Below, piece after piece: positions 33,834-44,454 of a stretch of DNA of 64,000 nucleotides. Both the position numbers and the translations under genes were made by a program. The first letter of the stretch is position 1, and the number at the start of each line of letters is the position of its first letter. The DNA lies in assembly GCF_020184175.1 (NCBI RefSeq), contig NW_026083194.1:1-64000 (forward strand), written 5' to 3'. The notes below the pieces were generated by a model that made no database searches, was not told the origin of the DNA, and was given only the letters and a program-made list of their open reading frames with translations. This DNA comes from Aphis gossypii (taxonomy: Eukaryota; Arthropoda; Insecta; Hemiptera; Aphididae).

Positions 33834-34190
33834 TATCTACGTTACCCAAGAGAGCGTTGTACGATTCGAATTATAAAAATCGCACGTTTATTGAAAATAC
33901 CACATTTCATCGGCGTGTTTACTAGAGATAAGTTGCCCGTTCGTCCTAAACGATTTGAATCGGCGATTGTTAACTTGGACACTGAAAACGGTACAGGTAC
34001 GCATTGGGTAGCGTATAAAAAAATCGGAAAAAAAGTAAAATATTACGACAGCTTTGGAAATTCACCTCCGCTAGAAGTACAGAAATATTTTCAAGGATGC
34101 GATATTAATTACAATTATAACACAGAGCAGAGATTTAATACATCAAACTGTGGACACTTGTGTATACAATTTTTATCATGTACACGATAA
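33834..34190 (+). CDS. Adenain-type cysteine protease of the Polinton
   Basis: The frame is open from 33834 to 34190; the conserved part starts IARLLKIPHFIGVF. Catalytic residues are visible in order: His in GTGTHWVAYKK, Asp in VKYYDSFGN, Cys in TSNCGHLCIQFL. This is the Ulp1/adenain fold used to process capsid proteins. No Met was found at the expected start, so the N terminus may be affected by a frameshift just upstream. The last 13 nt overlap the minor capsid start (34178). Confidence 0.85.
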   Translation, partial: YLRYPRERCTIRIIKIARLLKIPHFIGVFTRDKLPVRPKRFESAIVNLDTENGTGTHWVAYKKIGKKVKYYDSFGNSPPLEVQKYFQGCDINYNYNTEQRFNTSNCGHLCIQFLSCTR

Positions 34191-34876
34191 CGTTAAACGG
34201 GAACTCGAGTGAACTGTCATGCGATATTTTTCCGCCCATAGAGGTAGAAAATACAGCACAAATATGTCTTTTGAGCTTGCTAACAAATAATTCAATTCCA
34301 AACATAGAACCTGGTTGCAATACCATAGGTTTTCGGAATATGATTGGACAAGTTGAAAACGTAATTATACCTACTGGAACTTATGAGTTGGAAGATTTAG
34401 AGTTTGTTATAAACAAGTTGAAGCCTGACTATATAACTTTTTTCGAATTAAAATCAGATGGTAACACGTTAAAGTGTATGATATCCTGTAGCCATGAGAT
34501 TGACTTTTCAATGCAACTGAAAATATGACTTTTCATAGCAACATTATTAGGATTTAGAAATGTTGTATATACTACTGGTACTACACACGAATCTGAAAAT
34601 ACAGTCAACATAATGAAAATAAACTGTATAAAAATAGAGTGCAACTTAATAACCGACTCATTTTGTGACGGATCGCCGAGTCAGATTATACATGAATTTT
34701 ATCCGACTGTTGCTGTGGGCTATAAAATTGTTGAAGTGCCTAGACATTTAGTTTTTTATGGTCTTAATACTACTTCTATAAGTAAAGTTGAAATCATACT
34801 AAAAGATCATAAAGATCAATTGATAAATTTACTTGGTGAACCAATTACGATTCGATTACAAATAACACACGGATAA
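34178..34876 (+). pseudogene. Minor capsid (penton-like, single jelly-roll) protein
   Basis: Starts MYTITLNGNSSEL at 34178. The frame breaks at about 34526 (extra bases around GCAACTGAAAATATGAC) and resumes to 34876 (NIMKINCIKIECNLITDSF; GLNTTSISKVEIILKDH). Beta-rich with DGTYEL-like turns; matches the second conserved structural protein of insect Polintons. The second copy at 43762-44454 is uninterrupted and serves as a reference for the lesion here. It would form capsid vertices. Confidence 0.75.
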
Positions 34877-34877
34877 G

Positions 34878-35027
34878 ATGGTGCTCAAGTTTAATATAAA
34901 TACTACTGTAATAAAAAAACCCGTCATTAAAGTGACTGCAGTTAAGAAGTCAACACCTTATCTAAACCGAAAAACAACGAGTTCAAGCTCACGAAAAATA
35001 ACTGGATTTCTTCGTTCACTACAATAA
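34878..35027 (+). CDS. 49-residue basic protein between the two capsid genes
   Basis: ATG 34878, one base after the minor capsid stop; TAA 35025-35027. 49 residues, strongly basic with Lys, Arg, Ser and Thr (KKPVIKVTAVKK; TTSSSSRKITGF), so it could bind DNA or be a core-type virion protein, which is inference. Its stop overlaps the next ATG as TAATG, an arrangement preserved in the second Polinton copy. Confidence 0.55.
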   Translation: MVLKFNINTTVIKKPVIKVTAVKKSTPYLNRKTTSSSSRKITGFLRSLQ

Positions 35028-35291
35028 TGGATGACACATATTAGATGTAACGGCCGGTTATGCGACGATTGTAAAATAACTCAAATGCAATATCATTCGT
35101 TCACACCGTATTCAAAACGTCTTTTTCATACAATGATGAAATTAGAATAAATATTCAAAATATGGAATCTTACACTCTACCGTGTGAAAGTTATATTTAC
35201 ATTGAAGGAAAGCTAAGAAAACCTTTAGATTCTGAAGGAGACGTACGTTTTCGAATAATGGTTTGGCATTTTTATTCTCCGAAATGCGATA

Positions 35292-35323
35292 TAAAATAAC
35301 AAGGCCGTAACTGGAAATTAATT

Positions 35324-35357
<34 letters not shown>

Positions 35358-38300
35358 TTTAACAAAAAAAAAAAATGTGTTCTAATTTATTATAAATTTA
35401 TAGATAATTTAATATAGTATAAAATTCATAAGATTACTAATAATATAAATAAATAATTGTTTTTAAAATAATAATATTACATTTAAAAATTATAATAAAA
35501 AAAAATTAATGAAATTTACATTTAAATATTTTTATTGCTAAATTTGAAAATAATTATTAAACTTAATTCTATACATTTAATTTGGAAAATGGTTTATATG
35601 ACAAACTCTATATTTCTTTGTTTTTCATTTGAAAAAACGATTAATTACTTCTTCCGGATCTACAACAATATTCCTATGTACACTGAGTAATGCTAGGCCA
35701 GTCAATCGGTCTTCTCCAGTTGCATTTCTTAGGTAATTTTTTATTCTTTTCAGCGTCGAAAAAGTTCTTTCCGGTGTTACCGTAGTTACTGGTATAGTTG
35801 CAAGAACTTTTAATAGAAATGAAATATTTGGAAAAAAAGTTTGGTTACAATTTGATAATGTTTCAAGTATTTCAGAAGATCGCTCTACTATTGGTTTATC
35901 ACACCATTTTCTTTTCCAAAGTATTAACTCATTTGAGAGTGCATCCATATCTAAAAATTCTGAGTACAATTCGAAATCACTTGCTTCTAATTCAGAATTA
36001 ATGCATTTATTGGGAAGTAAAAAGTATAGTGATGATATTATTTTTTTATGGTTAGTGAAGCGTTCTTTTAATTGTCTTATAAAATCATCAAAAAATGGTA
36101 TTGCAATAGCTATACGAAAATATGTTTTCGGACAATCAGTATTGATATTCACACGATTTTTTGACGAGCTATTATTCTGGGAATTTTAATATTTTCTGCA
36201 TCGTCAATAGATTTTAAAAGAAATTCAGATTTTTCAAAAATGTCATCAAATGTACTATCAATATTTTCACGTAAATGAATTAATTCGTTTAGTATTGTTT
36301 CGATGTGTTGTACAGCTTCTACTAAATCACAACTAACTGATTGTAAATTTTTACATAGTGGCAGTGTCATTGAAAACAGAGTATTTGATATAACCATACT
36401 TAATATAAATTCACTAGTAATTATTGCTCGATAAAATTGAAGTGCTTTTGATGACGTATTGATGTCTTGAACTAATTGTAATTCTTCCAAAGTTTCAACA
36501 AGGGTTGGAAAATTTCAACAAATCTTTGAATTCCGTTGTGATTTTCAACCCACCGAGTATCACACATTGATGTCAGTTTAGTCCACTTGGTATTAGGTAC
36601 GATGTTTTTTATTTTAGTTTTTAATATATTTGTCCGCATAGCCGAACTTTTAATGAAATTTCCAATAGCTTTATTGTACCAATACAATTTCTGATATATT
36701 GAACATTGCATGAATGAGCTATCGCTAAATTTAAAGTGTGCGCACTACAGTGCACGTAAAGTGCTGCTGGATGACTTTCCCTTATAACTGTTTGGACGCC
36801 TTTAAAATTTCCACTCATGGAAGCAGCGCCATCATAACCCTGACCGACCATATATTTATCGTTAATTCCAAGTGCTTTTAATGAATTTATTATTACAGAG
36901 GCTAGGTTTTGACCAGTTGTACTGTGAACCGGTACAAATAGTAAAAAGTCTTCACGTAAAACATAATTAATAGTATCAGTTGTCTCTGCTGAATCTAGAT
37001 ATCTAATACAAACAGTCAATTGCTCTATGCGTGATACGTCGGTAGTTTCGTCAACGAGAACCGAAAACGACTTCGCCGCATTAATTTTACAAACTAAATT
37101 ATCTTGAATTATTTTCCCGCAAATCGTAATAAAATTATTTTGTATTTTGGGACTAATGTACATAGCGTTTAAAGACTGGTTTTCAATATGATTAATTAAA
37201 TGTTTGTCTTCACATGAAATTCGCATACGCAACAGTGCTCTAAAATTACCATCATTATGATCAGGTTCAACAGCATTTAAATCAATAGGACCCGAATCAT
37301 TTCGCCCTCGAAGTGCTAACTCTTGTCGGCCACATAAAATAATTGTTTGTATAATTGGAACGAGTTTTTTTCTATTTTCAGAAATTTGTAGAGCTCTTGC
37401 GGAGTCGAGTTGTTGTCGAATATCTGGTTGAACTTTGGTATATGTGTTAATAAAATTTTCACCGAATATTACACTATTTTTATGAAACTGTGTAGTGCTA
37501 TGATGGGAAAAAGTTTCGATAGCTTTTTTCCAATTATTAAATGGTTTATTAACTAACATTCCTAATTTGATGATTCCCTTTCCTCCGATATCCCTGGCAA
37601 ATAAAACACAAAACGTACACATTGCTCCTTGATCACCTATTGTTGTGTAAGCAAGCCAAGAAAATCGTTTAAACCAGTTAAACTGAAATTTTAAATTTCT
37701 TTTTCCAATTATGGGAAATTTATATGTTTCATCGGGTGTCCATTTATTTACTAATAATTTATACTTTAATTCATTACTTACAGTTTGATTTAAATATTGC
37801 CCAATATCATAAATATTTAAATTTAAGGTAGATGTTACACTGATGGACTCTGAATATGAACACGATGTATGTAATGGGTCCTTATTTACATTTGAGTTAG
37901 ATTTTTCACCGTTGAACTTTAAACATGAACTTGATGTATGTGGTTGTGGTGTGTCTTTGATTTCATTTTCCAATAAATTTAATTTAGGCTTTTTAATAAA
38001 AAAATTCATCATAGTGTTTTGTCTTTTCGCCATTTTAAACAAATTAGTTAAAAATTAAACACAAATTAGTAATTAAAATTGTAATTTTAACACTTCGTAA
38101 ATCGTAGGACGTAGACTAAATGTCAACTAAATGTTGAAAATGAATATTCCCGTGAAAAAAGTTTTAACTACCTACTATATTATGACATATACTATTAACT
38201 ATTAAGATAAGATTACTAAAATACAAAGAAATAGTTCTTTATCGATTGTACATTTGGTGGTATTGCATTATTATCAAGAAATCCAATTGATACACCCGAA

Positions 38301-38456
38301 GCGAATTTATTAGGTATTGTTATTTATAAGTTTATAATGTAGACTATATAGCTGTCATTCGTATATGCACGAGGCTATACGGGAGTGCATGAAAAAAAAT
38401 TTCGGGGGGGTTTGAACCCCCAAACCCCCCCCCCCAGTTACGGCCTTGTAAAATAA
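35292..38456 (-). mobile_element. hAT transposon (3.15 kb) inside the Polinton capsid gene
   Basis: The body is 35300-38448. Terminal inverted repeats CAAGGCCGTAACTGG (left) and its exact complement (right), flanked by perfect 8-bp duplications TAAAATAA (35292-35299, 38449-38456). Just inside the left end is a run of 31 G (35325-35355); the right end carries C- and G-rich runs. One transposase gene lies on the minus strand. The second Polinton copy has the uninterrupted site (43315-43340). Confidence 0.97.
35625..38042 (-). pseudogene. hAT transposase, ZMYM1-like, three frameshifts
   Basis: N-terminal piece 38042-36621 (MAKRQNTMMNFFIKKPKL) has a TTF-type zinc-finger region (WLAYTTIGDQGAMCTFCVLF), a DUF4371-like part and the RNase H core with SVLVDETTDVSRIEQ, GQGYDGAASMSG and VHCSAHTLNLAI. 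Then, in shifted frames, 36711-36472 (CDTRWVENH), 36490-36149, and 36152-35625 with the hAT dimerisation block TVTPERTFSTLKRIKNYLR. Domain order is complete for a ~770-residue hAT transposase. Each break is a small indel at or near 36690, 36480 and 36150. Confidence 0.93.
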
Positions 38457-39628
38457 AGGGAATAGAAATACAAAAATTGAAATCACCCGGAGTGTCGTCT
38501 TGCCTGAAAGCATACTGTTCATATACACCAAGTGAATTGAATACGTTAGACAATTGTGCTTGGGACTGGGCTTTGGACGGCGAAGATAATAAAAATTTAT
38601 GAGCAACGATGTATTACCGGTTGTATACCTCTAAAACATTTATTCGGATTTTGCGAAGATTATAAAAAAATATTACTAAATTGCAATCAACAACTGATTT
38701 TAAATCGCTCGTCTACCGATTTAGACGCATTACGTATGACGCAAACCATAACCCCCGAAAACGTTGAAAAAAATAAAAAAATTACGATTGAATTGATTAA
38801 AGTGATATGGAAGATGCCTATAATCAGAGTTAATGATAAAGAAAAATTAAAACTGTTGAAAGTGATAGATTTACGTGAAACGTTATCATGTGCGTTCAGA
38901 ACCTGGGATCTATGTGAATATCCTGTACTACCTAGAAATACTTCACATTCATGGAAGATAAAGTCTAGCAGCTTGCTTGAAAAAATAGATTTATTTTGTT
39001 TGGATTACAATCAGATAGAAAAAAAAATATAGAAAACGACGCTGCGCGCTTTGACCACTGCCAACTAAAAAATCTTAAGGTACACTTAATTTGAAGTGTT
39101 CCATATGAAGGCTTTCGTGCTGATTTTAAAAATAATACCATCAGCTTACTGTATAAAGCCTATACAGACTTTCAAAAACCGTATTACGAGAGAGATTATT
39201 CTGAACCATTGTTATCAAAAAATGTTTTTCAAAACATATGTTCCAATCGTCGTTGTCGATTTATCGCATCAGAATGATAACGTAAAAGTATCGACCATAG
39301 ACCTACGAGTAGAATTTGAAACGGATACGGTTATTCTGAGAAAAACTGCAGCTTATTGTTTAATTTTACATGATCAGATTATAACTTATAACCCGTTTAG
39401 CGGTGATGTTAGAAAACTGTAATTTTTATACATAAATATGTATATTATTTCTATTTGTAATTATTTTTTATACCTTGTAAATATATTATTTTTACTTTGT
39501 AAATATTTTTATTACCTTATTATTAATAAATAAAAAGAAAACTTTTTTTTTAAAAATAACTGAGTTGTTTTTATTTTACACAAATACTATACAAATTTTA
39601 TACAAAAATATTTTTACACAAAAGTACA

Positions 39629-40644
39629 TTAAACAGTGTGTCGTCTTTTGGGTAGTGAGTTGGTAGTATTGTATCGCGGTCCGTATGGTCCATCGTTTTC
39701 GTCTGTACAGCTTGTCTGTGATGGAGGGGAGATATCAGAAAGAATTTCCTAAAACATGAAATATTAAAATATTTGTTTTTTTATAAAGTAGGTTTTGTTA
39801 TATTACCTCATTAAATATAGTGTAAAATGATGGTGGTGAAAAAGGTTTCTCGAATCCCTATAAAATATAATATTATTAATATTGGTATGAGAAAAAAAAA
39901 AATATTTTTTTTCTTACCTCATCTTTTTCTAATTCGTCCAACCATCTTTGTGCGATATGTTTAGCTGCATGTAATTGAAGCTGACTTGTGAAATTGTAGT
40001 CATTTACATGTGTTGCAATGCAAATGTTGTTAATGCTTTTCACGCGAATTGTCATATCTTCAAGCGTTCTAGTTTCAACCTTGGTATTTGTTTTTAAGTA
40101 TGATGCGATTTGATTAATTTGTTGTATTACGAGCGGTTTAACGATTTTGGTTTTTCTCTCGATTATCTCGAAAATTGACCACTCTAAATCTTGTAACTTT
40201 AATAAGTCGTTACGATTTAACAGTATGCGACATCCGTCTTGAATTTTAGACTCTATAATGAGCATTCTCTCCTTGGTACACCATACTAGATATTGTAATT
40301 GAATCGGAATCCAAAAATAAATTACGCTTATACTTTTGTGGTTGTTCAAGTATAAATGATAAAATGTTTCCCATAAGTCGGAAAATACGTTTGAGAAAAT
40401 CGGCGGAAATATTTACAAAACGTGATGGTGTTATAATGTGAATCACGGTGTTGAATTCATCTGTCGGATCGAGTCCGATGTTTAAAAACTTGCGAGATGA
40501 AAAATCAAGGAAAAAATTACTGCAATCGATTAGGTTAGCTGGTGGTGACGGAGGCACATATGTAAAAACATTCTTCTTGTAAACAGCACGCATGTTTTCA
40601 ATCGAACCAGCTATATTCAAAAATTTAATCACAAAACAACGCAC
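39629..40644 (-). pseudogene. Conserved Polinton protein, unassigned, three exons
   Basis: Exon 1 is 40644-39918 with a frameshift near 40262; exon 2 is 39857-39807 (17 codons, GFEKPFSPPSFYTIFNE); exon 3 is 39748-39629 (EILSDISPPS ... KRRHTV, stop). Introns are 60 and 58 bp and all joins are in phase 0. The main part begins with AVYKKNVFTYVPPSPPANLID and contains FLDFSSRKFLNIGLDPTDEF and QLHAAKHIAQRWLDELEKDE. I recognise it as a recurrent protein at this position in insect Polintons, but no function is assigned. It is transcribed towards the capsid genes. A fragment recurs at 41848-42035. Confidence 0.7.
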
Positions 40645-40859
40645 TTAATCGAACGAAGAGTGGAGATAGACTGATTTCATTTCAGATTTTGAAACCCTCA
40701 CATATATATTTTATGGTAGGAATTTCTTCTACAGGTTTAAAGTATGCATGTCAGAACATGTTAAATTATTGAATAATACTATTGTTTGTAATGCAGACAA
40801 GACTCTACATGCTTGTTATACTATAATTTTTCAAATGGTAATATGCCGGTAATATGTGA

Positions 40860-41154
40860 TAACAACAGGGATAGATAGCGTTATCTGTTGAATATAGTAC
40901 GGTAATATAGTACGGTAATATGTGAACGGTAATATAGTACGGTAATATAGTATGTGTACAATAATATGATAACCATGTTAGCGGCGGTGGCGGCGGCGGG
41001 GGCGGGGACGACGCGGCGGTGGTGGAGGCGGGGCGGGGACGACGGTGGCGACGAGGACGGGTGCGGCTCAGCTACGGCGGCGGCTGGTTAGACGGCTCAG
41101 CAAGGCTCAGCGGCTCAGAAGCTCAGGTTCCAGAACTCTCATTTTACACCTACT
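40860..41154 (-). repeat. Right terminal inverted repeat of the Polinton
   Basis: Mirror of 23643-23940: the terminal 60 bp are near-identical, then the GC-rich block (40980-41100) and the TATTACCGTACTATA segment. The repeats of TAATATAGTACGG (40895-40945) are more numerous than on the left. Confidence 0.85.
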
Positions 41155-41160
41155 TTCTTC

Positions 41161-41847
41161 GTATCCAAAGATAGAATAGTCACGCACCCAGCCGTTTGGG
41201 AAATAATACAAACAATTGATTTAGGCAAAATAAAATTCGATAATAATAACCGGTTTTGCCAAATTAACAACGGAACAAACATAATCGTATTTTATAACAT
41301 TAAAGAAACAGACGCAACACCGCTTGAGGCAGAACAAGTTTTATTATTTATCATTAAATCATACTGTCTACGTAATAAAATCGAAGCATTTTCGACCATG
41401 AAAGTAGAAGGACCTACCTCACTAACAAACTACGTAAGAATACGAACGATGTTTCGATATATTTTCAAACATAGTAATATTACAATTAAAATTTATAAAG
41501 AGCAAAACTTTACGACAGAGGAGCGTCAACAAATAATTTAAGAGCACCATAACTCACCTGTGGGGGGACATTCAGGCGTATGACATACAGTAAAACGAAT
41601 CAAACTTAACTATCATTGGCGTAATTTAAAACGCGATGTTAAACAATATATTAAAAAATGCGAAACATGCCAGAAGAATAAATCACATAAAAAAACTAAA
41701 CAACCTATGATAATAACAACCACAGTAACAAAACCTTTTGAACGTATCTGTCTAGATATAGTAGGGCCACTACCTAAAACTTCAATGGGGAACATGTAAA
41801 TATTAACAATACAAGACGAGCTATCGCGTTTCGCATCCGCAATCGCG
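41161..41847 (+). pseudogene. gypsy A pol, continued: integrase N terminus, truncated
   Basis: Sequence resumes exactly after the Polinton duplication. The integrase zinc-binding block is visible (HHNSPVGGHSGV ... CETCQKNKSHKK), then the start of the catalytic core with RICLDIVGPLPK (first Asp). Nonsense codons lie at 41539, 41582 and 41797. At about 41847 the sequence switches to Polinton DNA (AAACATGCGTGCTG), so the second Asp, the Glu and the 3' LTR of gypsy A are lost. Confidence 0.8.
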
Positions 41848-42035
41848 CAAACATGCGTGCTGTTTACAAGAAGAATGTTTTTACATATGTGCCTCCGTCA
41901 CCACCAGCTAACCTAATCGATTGCAGTAATTTTTTCCTTGATTTTTCATCTCGCAAGTTTTTAAACATCGGACTCGATCCGACAGATGAATTCAACACCG
42001 TGATTCACATTATAACACCATCACGTTTTATAAAA
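41848..42035 (+). pseudogene. Fragment of the unassigned Polinton protein (copy 2)
   Basis: Begins at ATGCGTGCTG, matching AVYKKNVFTYVPPSPPANLID through DEFNTVIHIITPSRF of the gene at 40644-39629. It lacks the N-terminal ~18 residues and everything after ITPSRF, where unrelated sequence begins. Confidence 0.9.
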
Positions 42036-42071
42036 CTTTCAAGTTACATAATTTAAATTCAACAATGGCCA

Positions 42072-42153
42072 ATGCCCAATGGTAATAGCAGAGATGACAT
42101 AGCCGACTTTCTTACTGCTTGGGAACTTTCTCAATATATTGATACGTTCCAAG
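42072..42153 (+). pseudogene. Isolated exon resembling the start of a SAM domain
   Basis: From ATG 42072 the frame reads MPNGNSRDDIADFLTAWELS then QYIDTFQ and ends at a strong donor (AAG|GTAAGT, 42154). The DFL...W.L.QYI..F pattern matches helices 1-2 of a SAM domain. No following exon is visible before the Polinton sequence resumes at 42936. Probably captured from another gene or transposon. Confidence 0.4.
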
Positions 42154-42365
42154 GTAAGTTTAATAAAATAATTAATTAATTGAAAAAATGTGTGGTCTGT
42201 ATGGATAATACGTGAGATAGTTCTAAGCCGTAGACAATATTTATCTTAACGTAGGTAGTTAGGTCTATTATAACCTTGTGTAGCACCCACGTGTTATGTT
42301 TCCATCTTCAACGTACAAAATAGCAAATTTCCATACAGCAGAATCCATTTTATGTAGTTATATTT

Positions 42366-42605
42366 AGTATTACATTAAATTTACTTATGGTAAAACTTAA
42401 AGGTAAGAACATTATCTAGAGCTTCTCATAGGATTTTATTACTATTATAATTTTAAAGCGAGTTAACATCATTTTAAAATTGTAGTATTTTACATAGCAA
42501 TACCCTACTCTAAAATGAAAATTTCAATAAAATCCCAAGAGATGATTTAGATAATGTTTTCACATTTAAAATTAATAATAAGTAAATTTATTCTAATATT
42601 TAATC
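42366..42605. mobile_element. MITE-like palindromic element
   Basis: Arms of about 80 bp are imperfect inverted copies: AAATTTACTTAT...ACATTATCTA...AATAAAATCC on one side matched by GGATTTTATT...AACATTATCTAGA on the other. No coding content. Target duplication not resolved. Confidence 0.6.
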
Positions 42606-42935
42606 TAACATAACATGGATTCGGCTGAACGCAAATTTTTCTTATTGTACATTAGCTTACTATAGACTGTTGTCTTAACAACATAACATATTTGAGTGTG
42701 AGGTCCTCTTTAAATATTAAAATAATAATCAATTACAATAGGTACTATGCAAATGACAATATTTTATATATACAATATCTTTATCGCCTATTTACATTAG
42801 GATACTGAAATTAATATAATGATAAAATTTTTATGTCTCATATCTTATAATCTAATATTTCTCTTTTGTTAAGAAAAACTAAGTTTATTACAATTTTAAG
42901 ATTTTTTGTTTTGAATAGCTAATGACAGTTTCAAT

Positions 42936-43610
42936 TTTTCTTAACATTAACTCTGATTATAGGCATCTTCCATATCACTTTAATCAATTCAATCGTAATT
43001 TTTTATTTTTTTCAACGTTTTCGGGGGTTCCTGTTTGCGTTATACGTAATGCGTCTAAATCAGTAGACGAGTGATTTAAAATCAGTTGTTGATTGCAATT
43101 TAGTAATATTTTTTTTATAATCTTCGCAAAATCCAAATAAATGTTTTAGAGGTATACAACCGGTAAATACATCTTTGCTCATAAAATTTTTATTATCTTC
43201 GCCGTCCAAGCCCGAGTCCCAAGCACAATTGTCTAACGTATTCAAGTCACTTGGTGTATATGAACAGTATGCTTTCAGGCAAGACGACACTCCGGGTGAT
43301 TTCAATTTTTGTATTTCTATTCCCTTTATTTCATATCGCATTTCGGAGAATAAAAATGCCAAACCATTATTCGAAAAACGTACGTCTCCTTCAGAATCTA
43401 AAGGTTTTCTTAGCTTTCCTTCAATGTAAATATAACTTTCACACGGTAGAGTGTAAGATTCCATATTTTGAATATTTATTCTAATTTCATCATTGTATGA
43501 AAAAGACGTGTTTGAATCGGTGGAACGAATGATATTGCATTTGCGTTATTTTACAATCGTCGACATAATCGGCCGCTACATCTAAATATGTGTCATCCAT
43601 TATTGTAGTG
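42936..43610 (-). pseudogene. Major capsid protein, copy 2, without the hAT
   Basis: Minus frame 43464-43060 encodes YTLPCESYIYIEGKLRKPL through SPGVSSCLKAYCSYTPSDLN and CIPLKHLFGFCEDYKK without interruption at the position of the hAT in copy 1. The upstream start (ATGGATGACACATATTTAG near 43598) and the downstream part (to 42936) need small frameshifts. The C-terminal third is missing. Confidence 0.8.
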
Positions 43611-43761
43611 AACGAAGAAAATCTAAGTTATTTTTCGTGAGCTTGAAATCGTTGTTTTTCGGTTAGATATAGGTGTTGACTTCTTAACTGCAGTCACTTA
43701 ATGACGGGTTTTTTTATTGCAGTAGTATTATATTAAACTTGAGCGCCATCTTATCCGTGTG

Positions 43762-44454
43762 TTATTGTAATCGAATCGTAATTGGTTCACCAAGTAAATT
43801 TATCAATCGATCTTTATGATCTTTTAGTATGATTTCAACTTTACTTATAGAAGTAGTATTAAGACCATAAAAAACTAAATGTCTAGGCACTTCAACAATT
43901 TTATAGCCCACAGCAACAGTCGGATAAAATTCATGTATAATCTGGCTCGGCGATCCGTCACAAAATGAGTCGGTTATTAAGTTGGACTCTATTTTTATAC
44001 AGTTCATTTTCATTATGTTGATTGTATTTTCAGATTCGTGTGTAGTACCAGTAGTATATACAACATTTCTAAATCCTATTAATGTTGATATACTGTTTTC
44101 GATTGAAAAGTCAATCTCATGGCTACAGGATATCATACACTTTAACGTGTTACTATCTAATTTTAATTCGAAAAAAGTTATATAGTAGGGCTTCAACTTG
44201 TTTATAACAAACTCTAAATCTTCCAACTCATACGTTCCAGTAGGTATGATTACGTTTTCAACTTGTCCAATCATATTCCGAAAACCTATTGTATTGCAAC
44301 CAGGTTCTATGTTTGGAATTGAATTATTTGTTAGCAAGCTCAAAAGACATATTTGTGCTGTATTTTCTACCTCTATGGGCGGAAAAAAATCGCATGACAG
44401 TTCACTCAAGTTTCCGTTTAACGTTATCGTGTACATGATAAAAATTGTATACAC
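43762..44454 (-). CDS. Minor capsid (penton-like) protein, copy 2, intact frame
   Basis: 230 residues, uninterrupted; the probable start is the second Met (MYTITLNGNLSEL), as in copy 1. It has the same beta-rich organisation (IPTGTYELEDLEF; CSHEIDFS; LNTTSISKVEIILKDH). Compared with 34178-34876 it shows no frameshift in the middle. The 5' end overlaps the protease gene's 3' end, conserved in both copies. Confidence 0.8.
   Translation of the reverse strand: MYTIFIMYTITLNGNLSELSCDFFPPIEVENTAQICLLSLLTNNSIPNIEPGCNTIGFRNMIGQVENVIIPTGTYELEDLEFVINKLKPYYITFFELKLDSNTLKCMISCSHEIDFSIENSISTLIGFRNVVYTTGTTHESENTINIMKMNCIKIESNLITDSFCDGSPSQIIHEFYPTVAVGYKIVEVPRHLVFYGLNTTSISKVEIILKDHKDRLINLLGEPITIRLQ

Larger units (their letters stand above)
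35027..39422 (+). pseudogene. Major capsid (double jelly-roll) protein split by a hAT
   Basis: Pieces on the plus strand: 35027-35291 (starts MDDTY then a stop; later YTLPCESYIYIEGKLRKPL), the 3.1 kb hAT, then 38449-39032 (SPGVSSCLKAYCSYTPS; CIPLKHLFGFCEDYKK; SCAFRTWDLCEYPVLPR) and, after a frameshift, 39096-39422 (YVPIVVVDLSHQND; TAAYCLILHDQII). The order and motifs match the double jelly-roll-like protein conserved in insect Polintons, the proposed major capsid. About 400 residues if continuous. Lesions near 35042, 35258, 38600 and 39060-39090, besides the insertion. Confidence 0.75.
23637..41160 (+). mobile_element. Full-length Polinton/Maverick, 17.5 kb, TSD TTCTTC
   Basis: The body is 23643-41154. 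Left end AGTATGTGTAAAATGAG and the complement of the right end AGTAGGTGTAAAATGAG mirror each other, and the 6-bp TTCTTC occurs at 23637-23642 and 41155-41160. AG-starting inverted repeats and 6-bp duplications are diagnostic of Polintons. It contains PolB, integrase, ATPase, protease and two capsid proteins, so it is a virus-like transposon. It interrupts the gypsy A polyprotein, whose sequence resumes immediately to the right. Nearly every gene carries one or a few lesions; a 3.1 kb hAT sits in the major capsid gene. Confidence 0.96.
42036..42935. other. ~900 bp foreign segment within Polinton copy 2
   Basis: Holds a SAM-like exon (42072-42153) at its left end and a MITE-like palindrome (about 42366-42605); the remainder is AT-rich with no gene. 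It replaces about 1.5 kb of Polinton sequence, so it may be an insertion with deletion or a recombination filler. Confidence 0.6.
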
